The notes beneath the pieces were generated by a model, which was not told where the DNA came from, searched no databases, and saw only the letters and a program-made list of their open reading frames with translations. The translations under genes were made by a program, and so were the position numbers. 64,000 nucleotides of DNA, taken from the NCBI GenBank assembly GCA_963693305.1, contig OY855908.1:32631805-32695804 (forward strand), in the 5' to 3' direction. This stretch comes from Meandrina meandrites (Eukaryota > Cnidaria > Anthozoa > Scleractinia > Meandrinidae). Positions 11,696-25,027 of this stretch are shown here, in pieces; positions within the stretch are counted from its first letter, which is position 1, and each line of letters opens with the position of its first letter.

Positions 11696-12793
11696 ATGGT
11701 ACGTATAACGGTTTGGTATTTTGAATTGATTTTTGATTTTTACAACCGGTACTGATGAATATTTTTCTTTTTCTCAACCTTCAGACTAAACAGGCTGCAG
11801 TGTTGCTTCTGTTTCTTGTCTCCATAGCTCTGTTCTCTGTACCATCGATCTCGACCTCCAATTTTAGTGAGTAAAACCTGTCTGCTTGTCACCAAACCTT
11901 TCCGTACGTATAGCTAAAAGTTTACCCAGTTTATATAAAGGACACAAGAAAATAAAAGTATTAAGGGATTATGTTTGTAGGCCGAGACACTGGCAAGTAA
12001 CTGGCAATATTGGCCGGGCTGAATGAATCTAACTTATATAACCTATCACGTTAATGACGTTTTTCGTGTTTTGACATCAGTACACTGCAAATTTTATAGC
12101 GAAAAGTCGAGGATACAGTTCAGCGCTAATTGTCATTTACTGAAACACATTTCAATATAACTATGACAAGAGTAAGACCACTTGTCGCAACATCAAATAG
12201 GATCATTTTTACATTCTACCGTCCGGCAAAACTGACGTCCACTGCAAAATAAAAGAGACTTTGTTTATTCAATAACTACAACCATCTTTATATGTAAATG
12301 TCAAGGTCAGCAGTGAATAGCTGATGCTTTATCAGGTGAAACGTTTTAATATTAAGTTACTCCTGGAGATCATTTTCCCAGTCTAGCTTCAAGCCAGGCC
12401 CCTATTATTACGATATAAATTGTTGTCAAAAAAATTGTAACGGTTACTTTGGAAAATGTATGTTACTTAGCACGCTAAACGTCAATTTTAGTAAAATGAA
12501 TATTTTTCGCCAGGTTTATGAACACTGTTGTTTTATATTTTCAAACACTGAATCGTTTACTTTATTTTCTTGCAGTTGGAGGAGGACGATTCGTACCGTG
12601 CAATAGGGACAAAATTTTGAGTGGTGTCACTAATTGTATGACGAGTAAATGGGACTTAAGATGCAGATTTCAAAGACGCAGGTGTGATTTCTCGGTCAAA
12701 TGTCAGAATCAGCGACCTATCAGAGATACCTGGTCGTGTGGATCTATTCCTCGTGGTTACTACCCGGTTTGCTGTGACTTAACATGTCCATAA
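11696..12793 (+). CDS. Nine-Cys-family secreted peptide gene 4
   Basis: Exons: ATG 11696-11698, 11785-11866, 12576-12793; precursor about 100 aa. Signal peptide MTKQAAVLLLFLVSIALFSV, then a short PSISTSNF-type segment before the phase-1 junction. The mature exon begins IGGGRFVPC and follows the array consensus exactly: loops of 11, 8, 6, 5, 11 and 10 residues, then CC-DLT-CP. The Arg-rich RFQRRRC stretch makes it strongly basic. It has WSCGSIP where most copies have WDCGSIP. AATAAA at 13021-13026. Exons 1-2 and both introns are nearly identical to genes 5 and 6, whereas the mature loops differ. Confidence 0.9.
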
Positions 12794-13544
12794 ACATTTG
12801 TCAAACCGAAATATACTTTTCCATGATTTGAGCACTTATATAAATTTATTTTAGCTGATTCAAGTATTTCAGGTAGCTGATGAGATCATTTAGCCCCAGA
12901 ACTTTAAAATATGCAAATGAAAGATCACAAGTATTTTTGGACCACACGTTCATAGCTAAATTAAAAACAATTTTATATTGTGTGATTAAGAATTCTCGAA
13001 TTCGTTTGTATGATTTATACAATAAATTGCTTTATTAACGATATTAGAGTGTTTCTTTCATTTTCATTTATTGCCATCGTTATTTAACAGAAATCATGAA
13101 CCCCAACCCCAACCAGATTACCCGGCCAGATCACATTATTAAACGCATGAAAATGCTCGGTTACATTACCCAGACACTGAATATTTATAAAATTTTTGAC
13201 ATATATCACACAACAGTGGCTTAACTTGGACTATCGTAAAATTCAGCTCGTGATTTTGCCTAAAGCCCTTGAGCTCGAAACGCTGTCAATCTTTTTGTGG
13301 AAAACAAAGGCCCTAGCCCTAGGAAAATAATAATGGTAGAGGACTGCCATTGCGAAGCGGAGGAGGGGGGTTCGGATAGAACATCGTAACTATCGAGGGA
13401 TAGCGCGTAACGTGGCAAACTTAGAGGCAAAACGAACCAGAGTAATCAACTTGGATAGGCAAAAAAGATCCATGGAGAACTATTCACGCGTTCACGGAGG
13501 GTGTTTAAAACAAGTAAAAAAACAGGTAAAAATTCCACCTGGCT

Positions 13545-13650
13545 GGTCATCAAATGTCACAAGCGCCCTGTTCTTCTTGACTGGGACTGTGGATCCATTC
13601 CTCAGCGTGTTAATAACTACCCAATTTGCTGTGACTACGCATGTCCATAA
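13545..13650 (+). pseudogene. Truncated exon-3 fragment (copy A)
   Basis: From GGTCATCAAATGTC onward the sequence matches the 3' half of exon 3 of gene 6: VIKC, then a loop RPVLL, WDCGSIPQ, CCDYACP and TAA. The left side is instead the normal downstream flank of an array gene (GTAAAAATTCCACCTGGCTG). There is no signal exon, acceptor or first three cysteines. It is a recombination relic, and any ORF through it is in a non-peptide frame. Confidence 0.85.
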
Positions 13651-13969
13651 ACATTTGATATAACGAAATATTTTTTTCCATGATTTAAGCACTTTTATAA
13701 ATATATTTTAGTCGATTCAAATCTTTCAGGTAAATCTCGAATCCGTTGTATGATTTATACAATAAGTTGCATTATTAACGATATTTAGTTTAACAACAAG
13801 TGAAAGTGGAATCTTGAGTACCTTTCATCGACCTAGTTTAGCTAAAGTAAGCAAACAATGGAAGATTGTTTTGACATTTGTTAATTAGAAGGCCAATAAA
13901 AAGACATACCCGTGTACACACTGTACAATGTTCGTGGTATACGTAACAATTTATCAGCAACTGAAAATG

Positions 13970-14647
13970 CAAGGGCACCCAACGGAATATTTCGGTAAAA
14001 TATCTGTTCGGATGGAAGGTCGCCTAAGAATTTCGAAATTTTTTCCCAGCGACGCTCTAGACTTCTCAAATTTTTTCGGAAAACCATAAAGTTTCCCTAG
14101 AATTTTTGGAATTGATGTGCTCACTTTTATCATGTCCCATAATTTTCGGACGGTTTTGTTTGTTCTCTAAAATTTTCGTTTGGCTTAATTATTCCAAAAG
14201 CTGCTAAAAGTTTCGGTGAGCATTAGAGGTAATCAGGAATGTACGTGAACCTAATGAAAGATAAAGGCAATTACACCCCCTAACGTTTTCGGATGAATAG
14301 GTTTAACGCCTATAATATTCGGATAAACATTTATATTGCCTAGTATTTTCGCGAAATTTCGATAGGCACACGTATAACGAAAAACTTCCCCTAAAATTTT
14401 CTAGTGAAAATATGGTCTCTCAGTGTCCTCGAACTTTCGACAAGATCCATCAGGATAGCTAAAACTTTCGGATGACTCAAAAAAGGACCCTAGAATTTTC
14501 GAAACGACGAAAGTTCCCCTTAAATATCCGAACAGATAAATATTTTTTAGGGCATCTCCAAATTAACTAAAAAGCCTTCTAGAACATAGAGAAATCCATT
14601 TACGACACTTCTGACGTCTTTGGAAAGATTCGGTCGTTGGGTGCCCC
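13970..14647. mobile_element. 678-bp hAT-like MITE (copy A)
   Basis: Ends are CAAGGGCACCCAACG and its near-complement CGTTGGGTGCCCC. It is flanked by an 8-bp target duplication (TGAAAATG on the left, TGAAAGTG on the right). The empty site is preserved in the unit after gene 6 near 27076 (CAACTGAAAGTGGAATC). The interior is rich in TTTTCGG-like words and has no coding capacity. Confidence 0.8.
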
Positions 14648-15660
14648 TGAAAGTGGAATCTTCTGTCAAATAATAATAAAACCAAATTGATTGTGCACAA
14701 GGCTGGTACTATGGCAAAAGGGCAAAATTTATTTTTATCTGCACTTAACGTGACGTCTGGTACGAGTATTTCTTTTACAAGAGATCCGGCAACAGACAAG
14801 TCAAGTGGTTTTATTCTTCGTTGCGTGGTCCTCTGCATCCAAACGTTTTTTTAAATAATAATAATTATAATGATAATAAGAACCTTCCCAGGGTCCTTTG
14901 CTACTGAAAAATCGTCAATGCCAAATAACTTGGTCAGTTTGAAGCCAGCAGGAGTACTATGTAGTACAGAAATAACTCTTACCATAAACTAAACTACTGC
15001 TTGTATAAGACATAGAGCGATGGCGTCATTAGTCACGTGACTTAAAATCCAAAGCTTCTTCTCATTACGTTTTATCACTGACACGCAAATATCATGGGTA
15101 CATAATTCCTCACAATCAGAGAGTCCTAAGCAATACACTAATCGGCCGGCCGCGCGAAATGGCAATTATGTGAATAAAAATGTAAATGTCCATTAAACTC
15201 ATTTAGGTACTAGGAGAAGAGAACATCCTGTTTAGCTTAAGCAAATAAAGATGAAGTCCAGTTTGTGAAACAAACAATTATAAGCTGAAAAGAAACAGAG
15301 AGTGAATGATGGCTGCAACATCTACAGCACTTCCACTTCAGCGACAACTGAGATTTATTTTCATTATAATGCGACAACGTATTAACAAACAGGAGGAAGT
15401 GAAAGTGTGATCTTGAGTATGAAAAAAAAAACAAAAAAACCTGGAGCTAAAATGAAATAGAAAACAAAATATTTTAACCCTCCCCTTTAGAAAAATTGTA
15501 GCTCGGGGAACTAGACAATTTGAAAGCTTTTTGGTCGTCTTGAACGAGCAGACGCGGACCGCTCATCTTGAGATGAGAACAGATTTAATCAGTTAAATAA
15601 TGCATCATTCCAGCCGGCAAATGATCTTAATCTTGCTTCGGTCTTCAGTAGCGGTGATGG

Positions 15661-15688
15661 CACAAACAAACAAACAAACAAACAAACA
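15661..15688. repeat. (CAAA)n microsatellite
   Basis: Seven CAAA units inside the duplicated spacer. Confidence 0.85.
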
Positions 15689-17042
15689 TACCGGCCATAA
15701 TCACTAAACCTGTAAAATATGAAGAAGCTATTTCATCCCGCGTTAGAAAGAAATACTAATTACTATTAAAAGTTTACTTGCTCGAAAAGAAATGAAATTA
15801 TCCGAAGCTAAAGATGAGGGCCATAGTACTTCAAAAAGACTCAATTTATAAGGGTTTGTATGTGAACGCATCAATTTTGCTTTAGGCAGGATAAATTCGA
15901 ACGAGTTTTGAATAAAACTGACTCACACTGTTACAATGTCATGTTCTTCATTGTTTGTCAGCTCCTGCATGAGGCCAATTTAAAGTGATTTCGGTGGGTT
16001 ACTACTTTGCGAAAATTTTGAACACGTGTACTTTATTTAATATTCCCAAGGCTGGAAACAACGATCTACTGCATCTCACTGGAAGCTCTATATCTTGCAC
16101 TAAATTGGTCAAATCGCTACAGAATTTCCATCAGCGTGGTCCCCGCTAATTTCTTTTTCCTTTCGTTGTTCCTCGGGGACCAACTGCTGTACTGAAGTGT
16201 AGGAAAATGGTATTGTATGCGTAATCGGTTTAAGCACGCACAAGATGATGCCGGCGACATGTCGACAAAATACATGTAGCCTCATCACCAACGCTACATT
16301 ACACTATGAGACCTGGAAAGGTCGATTCTCTACTGAAAAGAGCAAATCAGCTGCACGTGGGCAGGTTTGTACACATGGCCATGACTCTCGATTTAGAAAA
16401 GGGTGGGAAATTTTCCAGTGAGACACTTCCTCACCGGAACCTCTATTTTCATTCGCCCGCTGTCAACACTACTAGTCAATTGTTATTCAGGGCTAGGGGC
16501 ATTGTTATGACCTGTTATCTATTTTTTGAAGAACCAATGAAAAATTTTCACAGTTAAGAAAGGGCGGGAATTTTCACGTTTCGCTGATTTCCTATTTCTG
16601 GTAGAAAATCAAGCTCGGTCAATGCGATCATGGTCATCGCCACCTTGGTAATCGCGATTTTGGTTGCAGCAGTCTTTTATACGAGTGTTACAAATATGAA
16701 ATTGTTTACTGCCTAGAATCGAGCGACAAACAATGACCACAACACACGCATGACGAACATCAGATCGAGCATGACTTTGACTGACCTTGAAATTGTAAAC
16801 ACTGTGCTGAAGACAGTAAAGAAAGCAAAGAATGGAAATGTAACTCCTTTCTGGTTTGAAATCAAAAGGTCAAAAGCTTAAGTCATCTGATGTTCGTGGT
16901 AGGTACAATTATAAGAGAACATCCTGTTCAGCTTAAGCGAATAACGATGGAGTCCAGTTTGTGAAACAAACAATTATAAGCTGAAAAGGAACGGCTTCTC
17001 TGTAAAACGCTGACCGGATGGCGACGGATGACCGCTTAAGCT

Positions 17043-17055
17043 GAACATCCTGTTC
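17043..17055. promoter_or_regulatory. Palindrome GAACATCCTGTTC upstream of gene 5
   Basis: One of two copies 126 bp apart here (the other at 16917). This pair is repeated in copy B at 24550 and 24675. The arms extend to GCTTAAGCTGAACA. Confidence 0.4.
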
Positions 17056-17394
17056 AGCTTAAGCGAGATGGAGTCCAGTTTATGAAACAAACAATTATAA
17101 GCTGAAAAGGAACGGATTCTTTATAAAACGCTGACCGGCTGGCGACGGATGACCGCTTAAGCTGAACATCCTGTTGAGGATAGAGTCCAGTTTATGAAAC
17201 AAACAATTATAATCCGAAAACGAACTGAGTGTGAATTCACAGCGATGATGGCTGCAACATCTACAGCACTTCAACTTCAGCGACATCTGAGATTTATTTT
17301 CATTATAATGCGACAACGTATTAACAAACAGGAGGATGTGAAAGTGTGATCTTGAGTATGACTATTATTGACCTACTTTGGGAAATGGGAAATA

Positions 17395-17681
17395 CCCGGG
17401 GAAGGTACTCCAATGGGAAAGGGGCGGGAATGCTCGTCGGAAATTTTGAAAAGAACCGCGGGTTAAAGGAGACTAATCATAGCGCGGCTAAAACTCTTTT
17501 TGACCCTGAAATACACCAAAATGCAAAAACTAGAATTTATATTTCTTTTTTATTTCTTTGTGAGCAACCCTAAAATAGACCTTGACAGCTAAAAATATTT
17601 ACACCCCTAAGGGAGACGACGAGCGTCCCCGCCCCTTTCATATGGGACTCCCCCCCACCCCCTCCCCCCCCCCCCCCCCGA
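17395..17681. mobile_element. MITE-like element upstream of gene 5
   Basis: CCCGGGGAAGGTACTCC left end and C-run right end. Same family and position as in the other units. Confidence 0.6.
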
Positions 17682-17918
17682 GAAAATAATACTTCCATCT
17701 GTTTTTAACAGTAAATTAAAAGGTCTGTAAGAGAAGTCATACGCTGCATGATATTCGTTGTTTGCGTGCTGTTGTATGAAAATATCCCGTTCAGCTTAAG
17801 CGAATAACGATGGAGTCCAGTTTGTGGACAGAGAAGGAACAGAGTATCAATTCTTGGCTAGACGAGCTTCAACATTTACAACACTTCCTCTTCAGCGTCA
17901 GCGGGGATTTTAGTTCAG

Positions 17919-17925
17919 TATAAAA
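17919..17925 (+). promoter_or_regulatory. TATA box, gene 5
   Basis: TATAAAA in the conserved promoter context, about 115 nt before the ATG. Confidence 0.75.
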
Positions 17926-18038
17926 CGACAACAACGAGACTAGACTTAGCAGTTTAACGCAGCAAGTGAAAGTGGAATCTTCTGTCCTCTCAAGGCTAAC
18001 CACAAGAAAGCTCAGTTATCGCTATCACGGCAAGCAAA

Positions 18039-20560
18039 ATGGTACGTATAACGGTTTGGTATTTTGAATTGATTTTTGATTTTTACAACCGGTACTGATG
18101 AATATTTTTCTTTTTCTCAACCTTCAGACTAAACAGGCTGCAGTGTTGCTTCTGTTTCTTGTCTCCATAGCTCTGTTCTCTGTACCATCGATCTCGACCT
18201 CCAATTTTAGTGAGTAAAACCTGTCTGCTTGTCACCAAACCTTTCCGTACGTATAGCTAAAAGTTTACCCAGTTTATATAAAGGACACAAGAAAATAAAA
18301 GTATTAAGGGATTATGTTTGTAGGCCGAGACACTGGCAAGTAACTGGCAATATTGCCCGGGCTGAATGAATCTAACTTATATAACCTATCACGTTAATGA
18401 CGTTTTTCCTGTTTTGACATCAGTACACTGCAAATTTTATAGCGGTTATCATCTCGAAAAGTCGAGGATACAGTTCAGCGCTAATTGTCATTTACTGAAA
18501 CACATTTCAATATAACTATGACAAGAGTAAGACCACTTGTCGCAACATCAAATAGGATCATTTTTACATTCTACCGTCCGGCAAAACTGACGTCCACTGC
18601 AAAATTAAAGAGACTTTGTTTATTCAAGAACTACAACCATCTTTATATGTAAATGTCTAGGTCAGCAGTGAATAGCTGATGCATTATCAGGTGAAACGTT
18701 GTAATATTAAGTTACGGGTGTCGGTAAAACGCCGACTCGGGGCCGGGGCCGGGGTCAATTTTTTAATTTTTTTAAAAAAAACCACCGAATCAGAAAAAAA
18801 AAATAAAAAATTTATATAAGCGTGTGGTGCATTTCGAGTTGAAAAAAGCATCTCCTTCACAAAAGAGCCGGGAACTTGATCCTTCCATAAGTTCAAAAGT
18901 ATAAAAGAAGAAATTTGTGGTCTAGCAGTGAAATTCTAACAGCTTGGCGGATAGACTTCTGAGCGCTAGTTTGAAAGGGTTTCCGGGAACGTTTCGGGCG
19001 AGTGATCACTTAAGTGAACTGGCGAAAAATAAATTTTATTCCGCTGGCAAATCTTCTTAACAGGGCGCAAGTTAACTCTTTTGTAGCTTCAGGGTTTCGT
19101 CTCACTAAACGGTCCGAATAAACACCGCAAAAATATAAGGTACATGCAGAACCTTTATGTTCGCCGAGCCGTGGAATGTATCGTGACATTCAGTCTGGCA
19201 GTGTCGGCTTTGTACAAAATTAATCTTTTAGTTAAGATCTATGAAACTGTTTAGTTTCATTCAGTTTCCAAACGCAAAAGCCTTGAAGCTGAAGGTAAAG
19301 TCTCGCAGAATCTTTAAAATGTCTTTGTTGTGTAATTAAGTTAAATTTGACCGAGCTTCTGTAGTCTTCTGTCGGCCGGTTTAACTTCATGATCGCTCAT
19401 GCGAAACGTCATTTCAAACTTTGATATTGACGCCGGAAATCTTGGAAACGTCGGATGTTTTGATTTCGATCATCGCGTATCAATGCAAACCGTGGTAATT
19501 TAAAATGTATTCCCACATTTTGGTCACACAAATTGGAGAGATGGCTAGATACCTCTATTTGTATTTTAACAGTATTGTAGAAACTTTAAGATTGCGGGAC
19601 ATGCGAGCTTCTCTGTCTAAACAAAACAATTCTGCTTCCTTGTAAATATTTTTTTGAATACGAATGGCGGTTTTATTTTAACGATATAAACCTGAATTAC
19701 TTTTCTCTTGCTACACAAACGCATCGGCATGTACAATATAATAAACCTGAAAAAGGTCATCCTTCTGTTGGCGAGGGAATATTCATTCGAGCTAGCGCTC
19801 AGAAGTCGGCAGGACAATCTATCCGCCAAGCTGTTAGAATTTCACTGCTAGACCACAAATTTCTTCTTTTATACTTTTGAACTTATGGAAGGATCAAGTT
19901 CCCGGCTCTTTTGTGAAGGAGATGCTTTTTTCAACTCGAAATGCGCCACACGCTTATATAAATTTTTTAATTTTTTTTTTCTGATTCGGTGGTTTTTTTT
20001 AAAGAAATTAAAAAATTGACCCCGACCCCGACCCCGGCCCCGGCCCCGGCCCCGGCCCCGGCCCCGGCCCCGGCCCCGACCCCGGCCCCGACCCCGAGTC
20101 GGCGTTTTACCGACACCCAGGAGTTACTCCTGGAGATCCTTTTCCCAGTTTAGGTTCAAGCCAGGCCCCTGTTATTACGATATAAATTGTTGTCAAAAAA
20201 ATTGTAACGGTTACTTTTGAAATGTATGTTACTTAGCACACAAAACGTCAATTTTAGTAAAATGAATATTTTTGGCCAGGTTTATGAACACTGTATGTTT
20301 TATATTTTCCAACACTGAATCGCTTACTTTATTTCCTTGCAGTTGTAAATACAACTAGATTCGTACCGTGCAATAGGGACAACATTTTGAGTGGTGTCAC
20401 TAATTGTATGACCAGTCATTGGGACTTAAGATGCAGATTTCAAAGACGCAGGTGTGATTTCTCGGTCAAATGTCAGAATAAGCGACCCAGATCTGCCTGG
20501 GACTGTGGATCCATTCCTCGTGGTTACTACCCGGTTTGCTGTGACTTAACATGTCCATAA
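18039..20560 (+). CDS. Nine-Cys-family secreted peptide gene 5 (intron enlarged by insertion)
   Basis: Exons: ATG 18039-18041, 18128-18209, 20343-20560; precursor about 100 aa. It is not visible as a single ORF because exon 3 has no upstream ATG and intron 2 carries a 1.4-kb mobile element (18716-20118). Signal exon identical in sense to genes 4 and 6. The mature exon begins IVNTTRFVPC, keeps nine cysteines and the RFQRRRC-DFSVKC core, and has a C5-C6 loop QNKRPRSAWD. It ends CCDLTCP. AATAAA at 20788-20793. All splice sites and the reading frame are intact, so the gene may still be expressed if the insertion is spliced out. Confidence 0.87.
18716..20118. mobile_element. 1.4-kb element with about 260-bp terminal inverted repeats and GGGGCC arrays
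   Basis: Left end GGGTGTCGGTAAAACGCCGA and right end TCGGCGTTTTACCGACACCC, with inverted homology continuing about 260 bp inward. It lies in intron 2 of gene 5. The paralogous introns of genes 4 and 6 are unbroken here (AAGTTACTCCTGGAGATC). A short duplication AGTTAC flanks the insertion. No transposase is visible, so it is non-autonomous. Confidence 0.85.
20019..20096. repeat. (CCCCGG/CCCCGA)n hexanucleotide array
   Basis: About a dozen CCCCGG or CCCCGA units form the right subterminal region of the element. The left end has only about three units in complementary form. This is the GGGGCC unit on the - strand. Confidence 0.9.
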
Positions 20561-21313
20561 ACATTTGTCAAACCGAAATATATTTTTGCATGATTTGAGC
20601 ACTTATATAAATTTATTTTAGCTGATTCAAGTATTTCAGGTAGCTGATGAGATCATTTAGCCCATGAACTTTAAAATATGCAAATGAAAAATCACAAGTA
20701 TTCTCGGACCACACGTTCATAGCTAAATTAAAAACAATTTTATATTGTGTGATTAAGAAATCTCGAATTCGTTTGTATGATGTATACAATAAATTGCATT
20801 ATTAACGATATTGGAGTGTTTCTTTCATTTTAATTTATTGCCATCGTTATTTAATAGAAATCGTGAACCCCAAACCCAACCAGATTACCCGGCCAGATCA
20901 CCTTATTAAACGCATGAAAATGGTCGGTTACATTACCCAGACACTGAATATTTATAACATTTTTGACATATATCACACAACAGCGGCTTAACTTGGACTA
21001 TCGTAAAATTCAGCTCGTGATTTTGCCTAAAGCCCTTGAGCTCGAAATGCTGTCAATCTTTTTGTGGAAAACAAAGGCCCTAGTCCTGGGAAAATAATAA
21101 TGGTAGAGGACTGCCATTGCGAAGCGGAGGAGGGGGGTTCGGATAGAACATCGTAACTATCGAGGGATAGCGCGTAACGTGGCAAACTTAGAGGCAAAAC
21201 GAACCAGAGTAATCAACTTGGATAGGCAAAAAAGATCCATGTAGAACTATTCACGCGTTCACGGAGGGTGTTTAAAACAAGTAAAAAAAAACAGGTAAAA
21301 ATTCCACCTGGCT

Positions 21314-21419
21314 GGTCATCAAATGTCACAAGCGCCCTGTTCTTCTTGACTGGGACTGTGGATCCATTCCTCAGCGTGTTAATAACTACCCAATTTGCTG
21401 TGACTACGCATGTCCATAA
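21314..21419 (+). pseudogene. Truncated exon-3 fragment (copy B)
   Basis: Same breakpoint and same residual sequence as the fragment at 13545-13650. Confidence 0.85.
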
Positions 21420-21719
21420 ACATTTGATATAACGAAATATACTTTTATAAATATATTTTAGTCGATTCAAATCTTTCAGGTAAATCTCGAATCCGTTGTA
21501 TGATTTATACAATAAGTTGCATTATTAACGATATTTAGTTTAACAACAAGTGAAAGTGGAATCTTGAGTACCTTTCATCGACCTAGTTTAGCTAAAGTAA
21601 GCAAACAATGGAAGATTGTTTTGACATTTGTTAATTAGAAGGCCAATAAAAAGACATACCCGTGTACACACTGTACAATGTTCGTGGTATACGTAACAAT
21701 TTATCAGCAACTGAAAATG

Positions 21720-22397
21720 CAAGGGCACCCAACGGAATATTTCGGTAAAATATCTGTTCGGATGGAAGGTCGCCTAAGAATTTCGAAATTTTTTCCCAGC
21801 GACGCTCTAGACTTCTCAAATTTTTTCGGAAAACCATAAAGTTTCCCTAGAATTTTTGGAATTGATGTGCTCACTTTTATCATGTCCCATAATTTTCGGA
21901 CGGTTTTGTTTGTTCTCTAAAATTTTCGTTTGGCTTAATTATTCCAAAAGCTGCTAAAAGTTTCGGTGAGCATTAGAGGTAATCAGGAATGTACGTGAAC
22001 CTAATGAAAGATAAAGGCAATTACACCCCCTAACGTTTTCGGATGAATAGGTTTAACGCCTATAATATTCGGATAAACATTTATATTGCCTAGTATTTTC
22101 GCGAAATTTCGATAGGCACACGTATAACGAAAAACTTCCCCTAAAATTTTCTAGTGAAAATATGGTCTCTCAGTGTCCTCGAACTTTCGACAAGATCCAT
22201 CAGGATAGCTAAAACTTTCGGATGACTCAAAAAAGGACCCTAGAATTTTCGAAACGACGAAAGTTCCCCTTAAATATCCGAACAGATAAATATTTTTTAG
22301 GGCATCTCCAAATTAACTAAAAAGCCTTCTAGAACATAGAGAAATCCATTTACGACACTTCTGACGTCTTTGGAAAGATTCGGTCGTTGGGTGCCCC
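21720..22397. mobile_element. hAT-like MITE (copy B)
   Basis: Same length, ends and target duplication as copy A. Duplicated with the block rather than inserted independently. Confidence 0.8.
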
Positions 22398-23298
22398 TGA
22401 AAGTGGAATCTTCTGTCAAATAATAATAAAACCAAATTGATTGTGCACAAGGCTGGTACTATGGCAAAAGGGCAAAATTTATTTTTATCTGCACTTAACG
22501 TGACGTCTGGTACGAGTATTTCTTTTACAAGAGATCCGGCAACAGACAAGTCAAGTGGTTTTATTCTTCGTTGCGTGGTCCTCTGCATCCAAACGTTTTT
22601 TTAAATAATAATAATTATAATGATAATAAGAACCTTCCCAGGGTCCTTTGCTACTGAAAAATCGTCAATGCCAAATAACTTGGTCAGTTTGAAGCCAGCA
22701 GGAGTACTATGTAGTACAGAAATAACTCTTACCATAAACTAAACTACTGCTTGTATAAGACATAGAGCGATGGCGTCATTAGTCACGTGACTTAAAATCC
22801 AAAGCTTCTTCTCATTACGTTTTATCACTGACACGCAAATATCATGGGTACATAATTCCTCACAATCAGAGAGTCCTAAGCAATACACTAATCGGCCGGC
22901 CACGCGAAATGGCAATTATGTGAATAAAAATGTCTCTTTTAGGTACTAGGAGAAGATCGAGAACATCCTGTTTAGCTTAAGCAAATAAAGATGGAGTCCA
23001 GTTTGTGAAACAAACAATTATAAGCTGAAAAGAAACAGAGAGTGAATGATGGCTGCAACATCTACAGCACTTCCACTTCAGCGACAACTGAGATTTATTT
23101 TCATTATAATGCGACAACGTATTAACAAACAGGAGGAAGTGAAAGTGTGATCTTGAGTATGAAAAAAAAAACAAAAAAACCTGGAGCTAAAATGAAATAG
23201 AAAACAAAATATTTTAACCCTCCCCTTTAGAAAAATTGTAGCTCGGGGAACTAGACAATTTGAAAGCTTTTTGGTTCGGTCTTCAGTAGCGGTGATGG

Positions 23299-23326
23299 CA
23301 CAAACAAACAAACAAACAAACAAACA
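23299..23326. repeat. (CAAA)n microsatellite
   Basis: Counterpart of the run at 15661 in copy A. Confidence 0.85.
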
Positions 23327-25027
23327 TACCGGCCATAATCACTAAACCTGTAAAATATGAAGAAGCTATTTCATCCCGCGTTAGAAAGAAATACTAATTA
23401 CTATTAAAAGTTTACTTGCTCGAAAAGAAATGAAATTATCCGAAGCTAAAGATGAGGGCCATAGTACTTCAAAAAGACTCAATTTATAAGGGTTTGTATG
23501 TGAACGCATCAATTTTGCTTTAGGCAGGATAAATTCGAACGAGTTTTGAATAAAACTGACTCACACTGTTACAATGTCATGTTCTTCGTTGTTTGTCAGC
23601 TCCTAAGGCCAATTTAAAGTGATTTCGGTGGGTTACTACTTTGCGAAAATTTTGAAGACGTGTACTTTATTTAATATTCCCAAGGCTGGAAACAACGATC
23701 TACTGCATCTCACTGGAAGTTCTATATCTTGCATTAAATTGGTCAAATCGCTACAGAATTTCCACCAGCGTGGTCCCCGCTAATTTCTTTTCCTTTCGTT
23801 GTTTCTCGGGGACCAATTGCTGTACTGAAGTGTAGGAAAATGGTATTGTATGCGTAATCGGTTTAAGCACGCACAAGATGATGCCGACGACATGTCGACA
23901 AAATACATGTAGCCTCATCACCAACGCTACATTACACTATGAGACCTGGAAAGGCCGATTCTCTACTGAAAATAGCAAATCAGCTGCACGTGGGCAGGTT
24001 TGTACACATGGCCATGACTCTCGATTTAGAAAAGGGTGGGAAATTTTCCAGTGAGACACTTCCTCACCGGAACCTCTATTTTCATTCGCCCGCTGTCAAC
24101 ACTACTAGTCAATTGTTATTCAGGGCTAGGGGCATTGTTATGACCTGTTATCTATTTTTTGAAGAACCAATGAAAAATTTTCACAGTTAAGAAAGGGCGG
24201 GAATTTTCACGTTTCGCTGATTTCCTATTTCTGGTAGAAAATCAAGCTCGGTCAATGCGATCATGGTCATCGCCACCTTGGTAATCGCGATTTTGGTTGC
24301 AGCAGTCTTTTATACGAGTGTTACAAATATGAAATTGTTTACTGCCTAGAATCGAGCGACAAACAATGACCACAACACACGCATCACGAACATCAGATCG
24401 AGCATGACTTTGACTGACCTTGAAATTGTAAACACTGTGCTGAAGACAGTAAAGAAAGCAAAGAATGGAAATGTAACTCCTGTCTGGTTTGAAATCAAAA
24501 GGTCAAAAGCTTAAGTCATCTGATGTTCGTGGTAGGTACAATTATAAGAGAACATCCTGTTCAGCTTAAGCGAATAACGATGGAGTCCAGTTTGTGAAAC
24601 AAACAATTATAAGCTGAAAAGGAACGGGTTCTCTGTAAAACGCTGACCGGATGGCGACGGATGACCGCTTAAGCTGAACATCCTGTTCAGCTTAAGCGAG
24701 ATGGAGTCCAGTTTATGAAACAAACAATTATAAGCTGAAAAGGAACGGATTCTTTATAAAACGCTGACCGGCTGGCGACGGATGACCGCTTAAGCTGAAC
24801 ATCCTGTTGAGGATAGAGTCCAGTTTATGAAGCAAACAATTATAATCCGAAAACGAACTGAGTGTGAATTCACAGCGATGATGGCTGCAACATCTACAGC
24901 ACTTCAACTTCAGCGACATCTGAGATTTATTTTCATTATAATGCGACAACGTATTAACAAACAGGAGGATGTGAAAGTGTGATCTTGAGTATGACTATTA
25001 TTGACCTACTTTGGGAAATGGGAAATA

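Larger units (their letters stand above)
12794..18038. repeat. Segmental duplication, copy A (spacer between genes 4 and 5)
   Basis: Nearly identical to copy B (about 20561-25655). The offset is about 7750 near 14 kb and 7633 near 17 kb; the difference reflects small indels, such as about 110 bp around 15531-15640 missing from B. The block contains a truncated peptide exon, a hAT-like MITE, the spacer block, the CAAA run and the promoter of the next gene. Confidence 0.8.

Noticed and set aside
12870..12960. CTGATGAG in the 3' region of the array genes as a possible hammerhead ribozyme core
   Set aside because: I could not build the required stem II and GAAA arrangement with matching stems I and III. 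The conservation is explained by gene duplication.
13412..13663. 83-codon ORF repeated at 32823, with opposing ORFs at 13492 and 32903
   Set aside because: It reads through the truncated peptide exon in the wrong frame; the true residual frame gives WDCGSIP and CCDYACP.
13881..14838. Identical - strand ORFs of 68 and 91 codons in copies A and B
   Set aside because: They lie in or across the hAT-like MITE and adjacent noncoding DNA. Their identity reflects recent duplication, not coding constraint.
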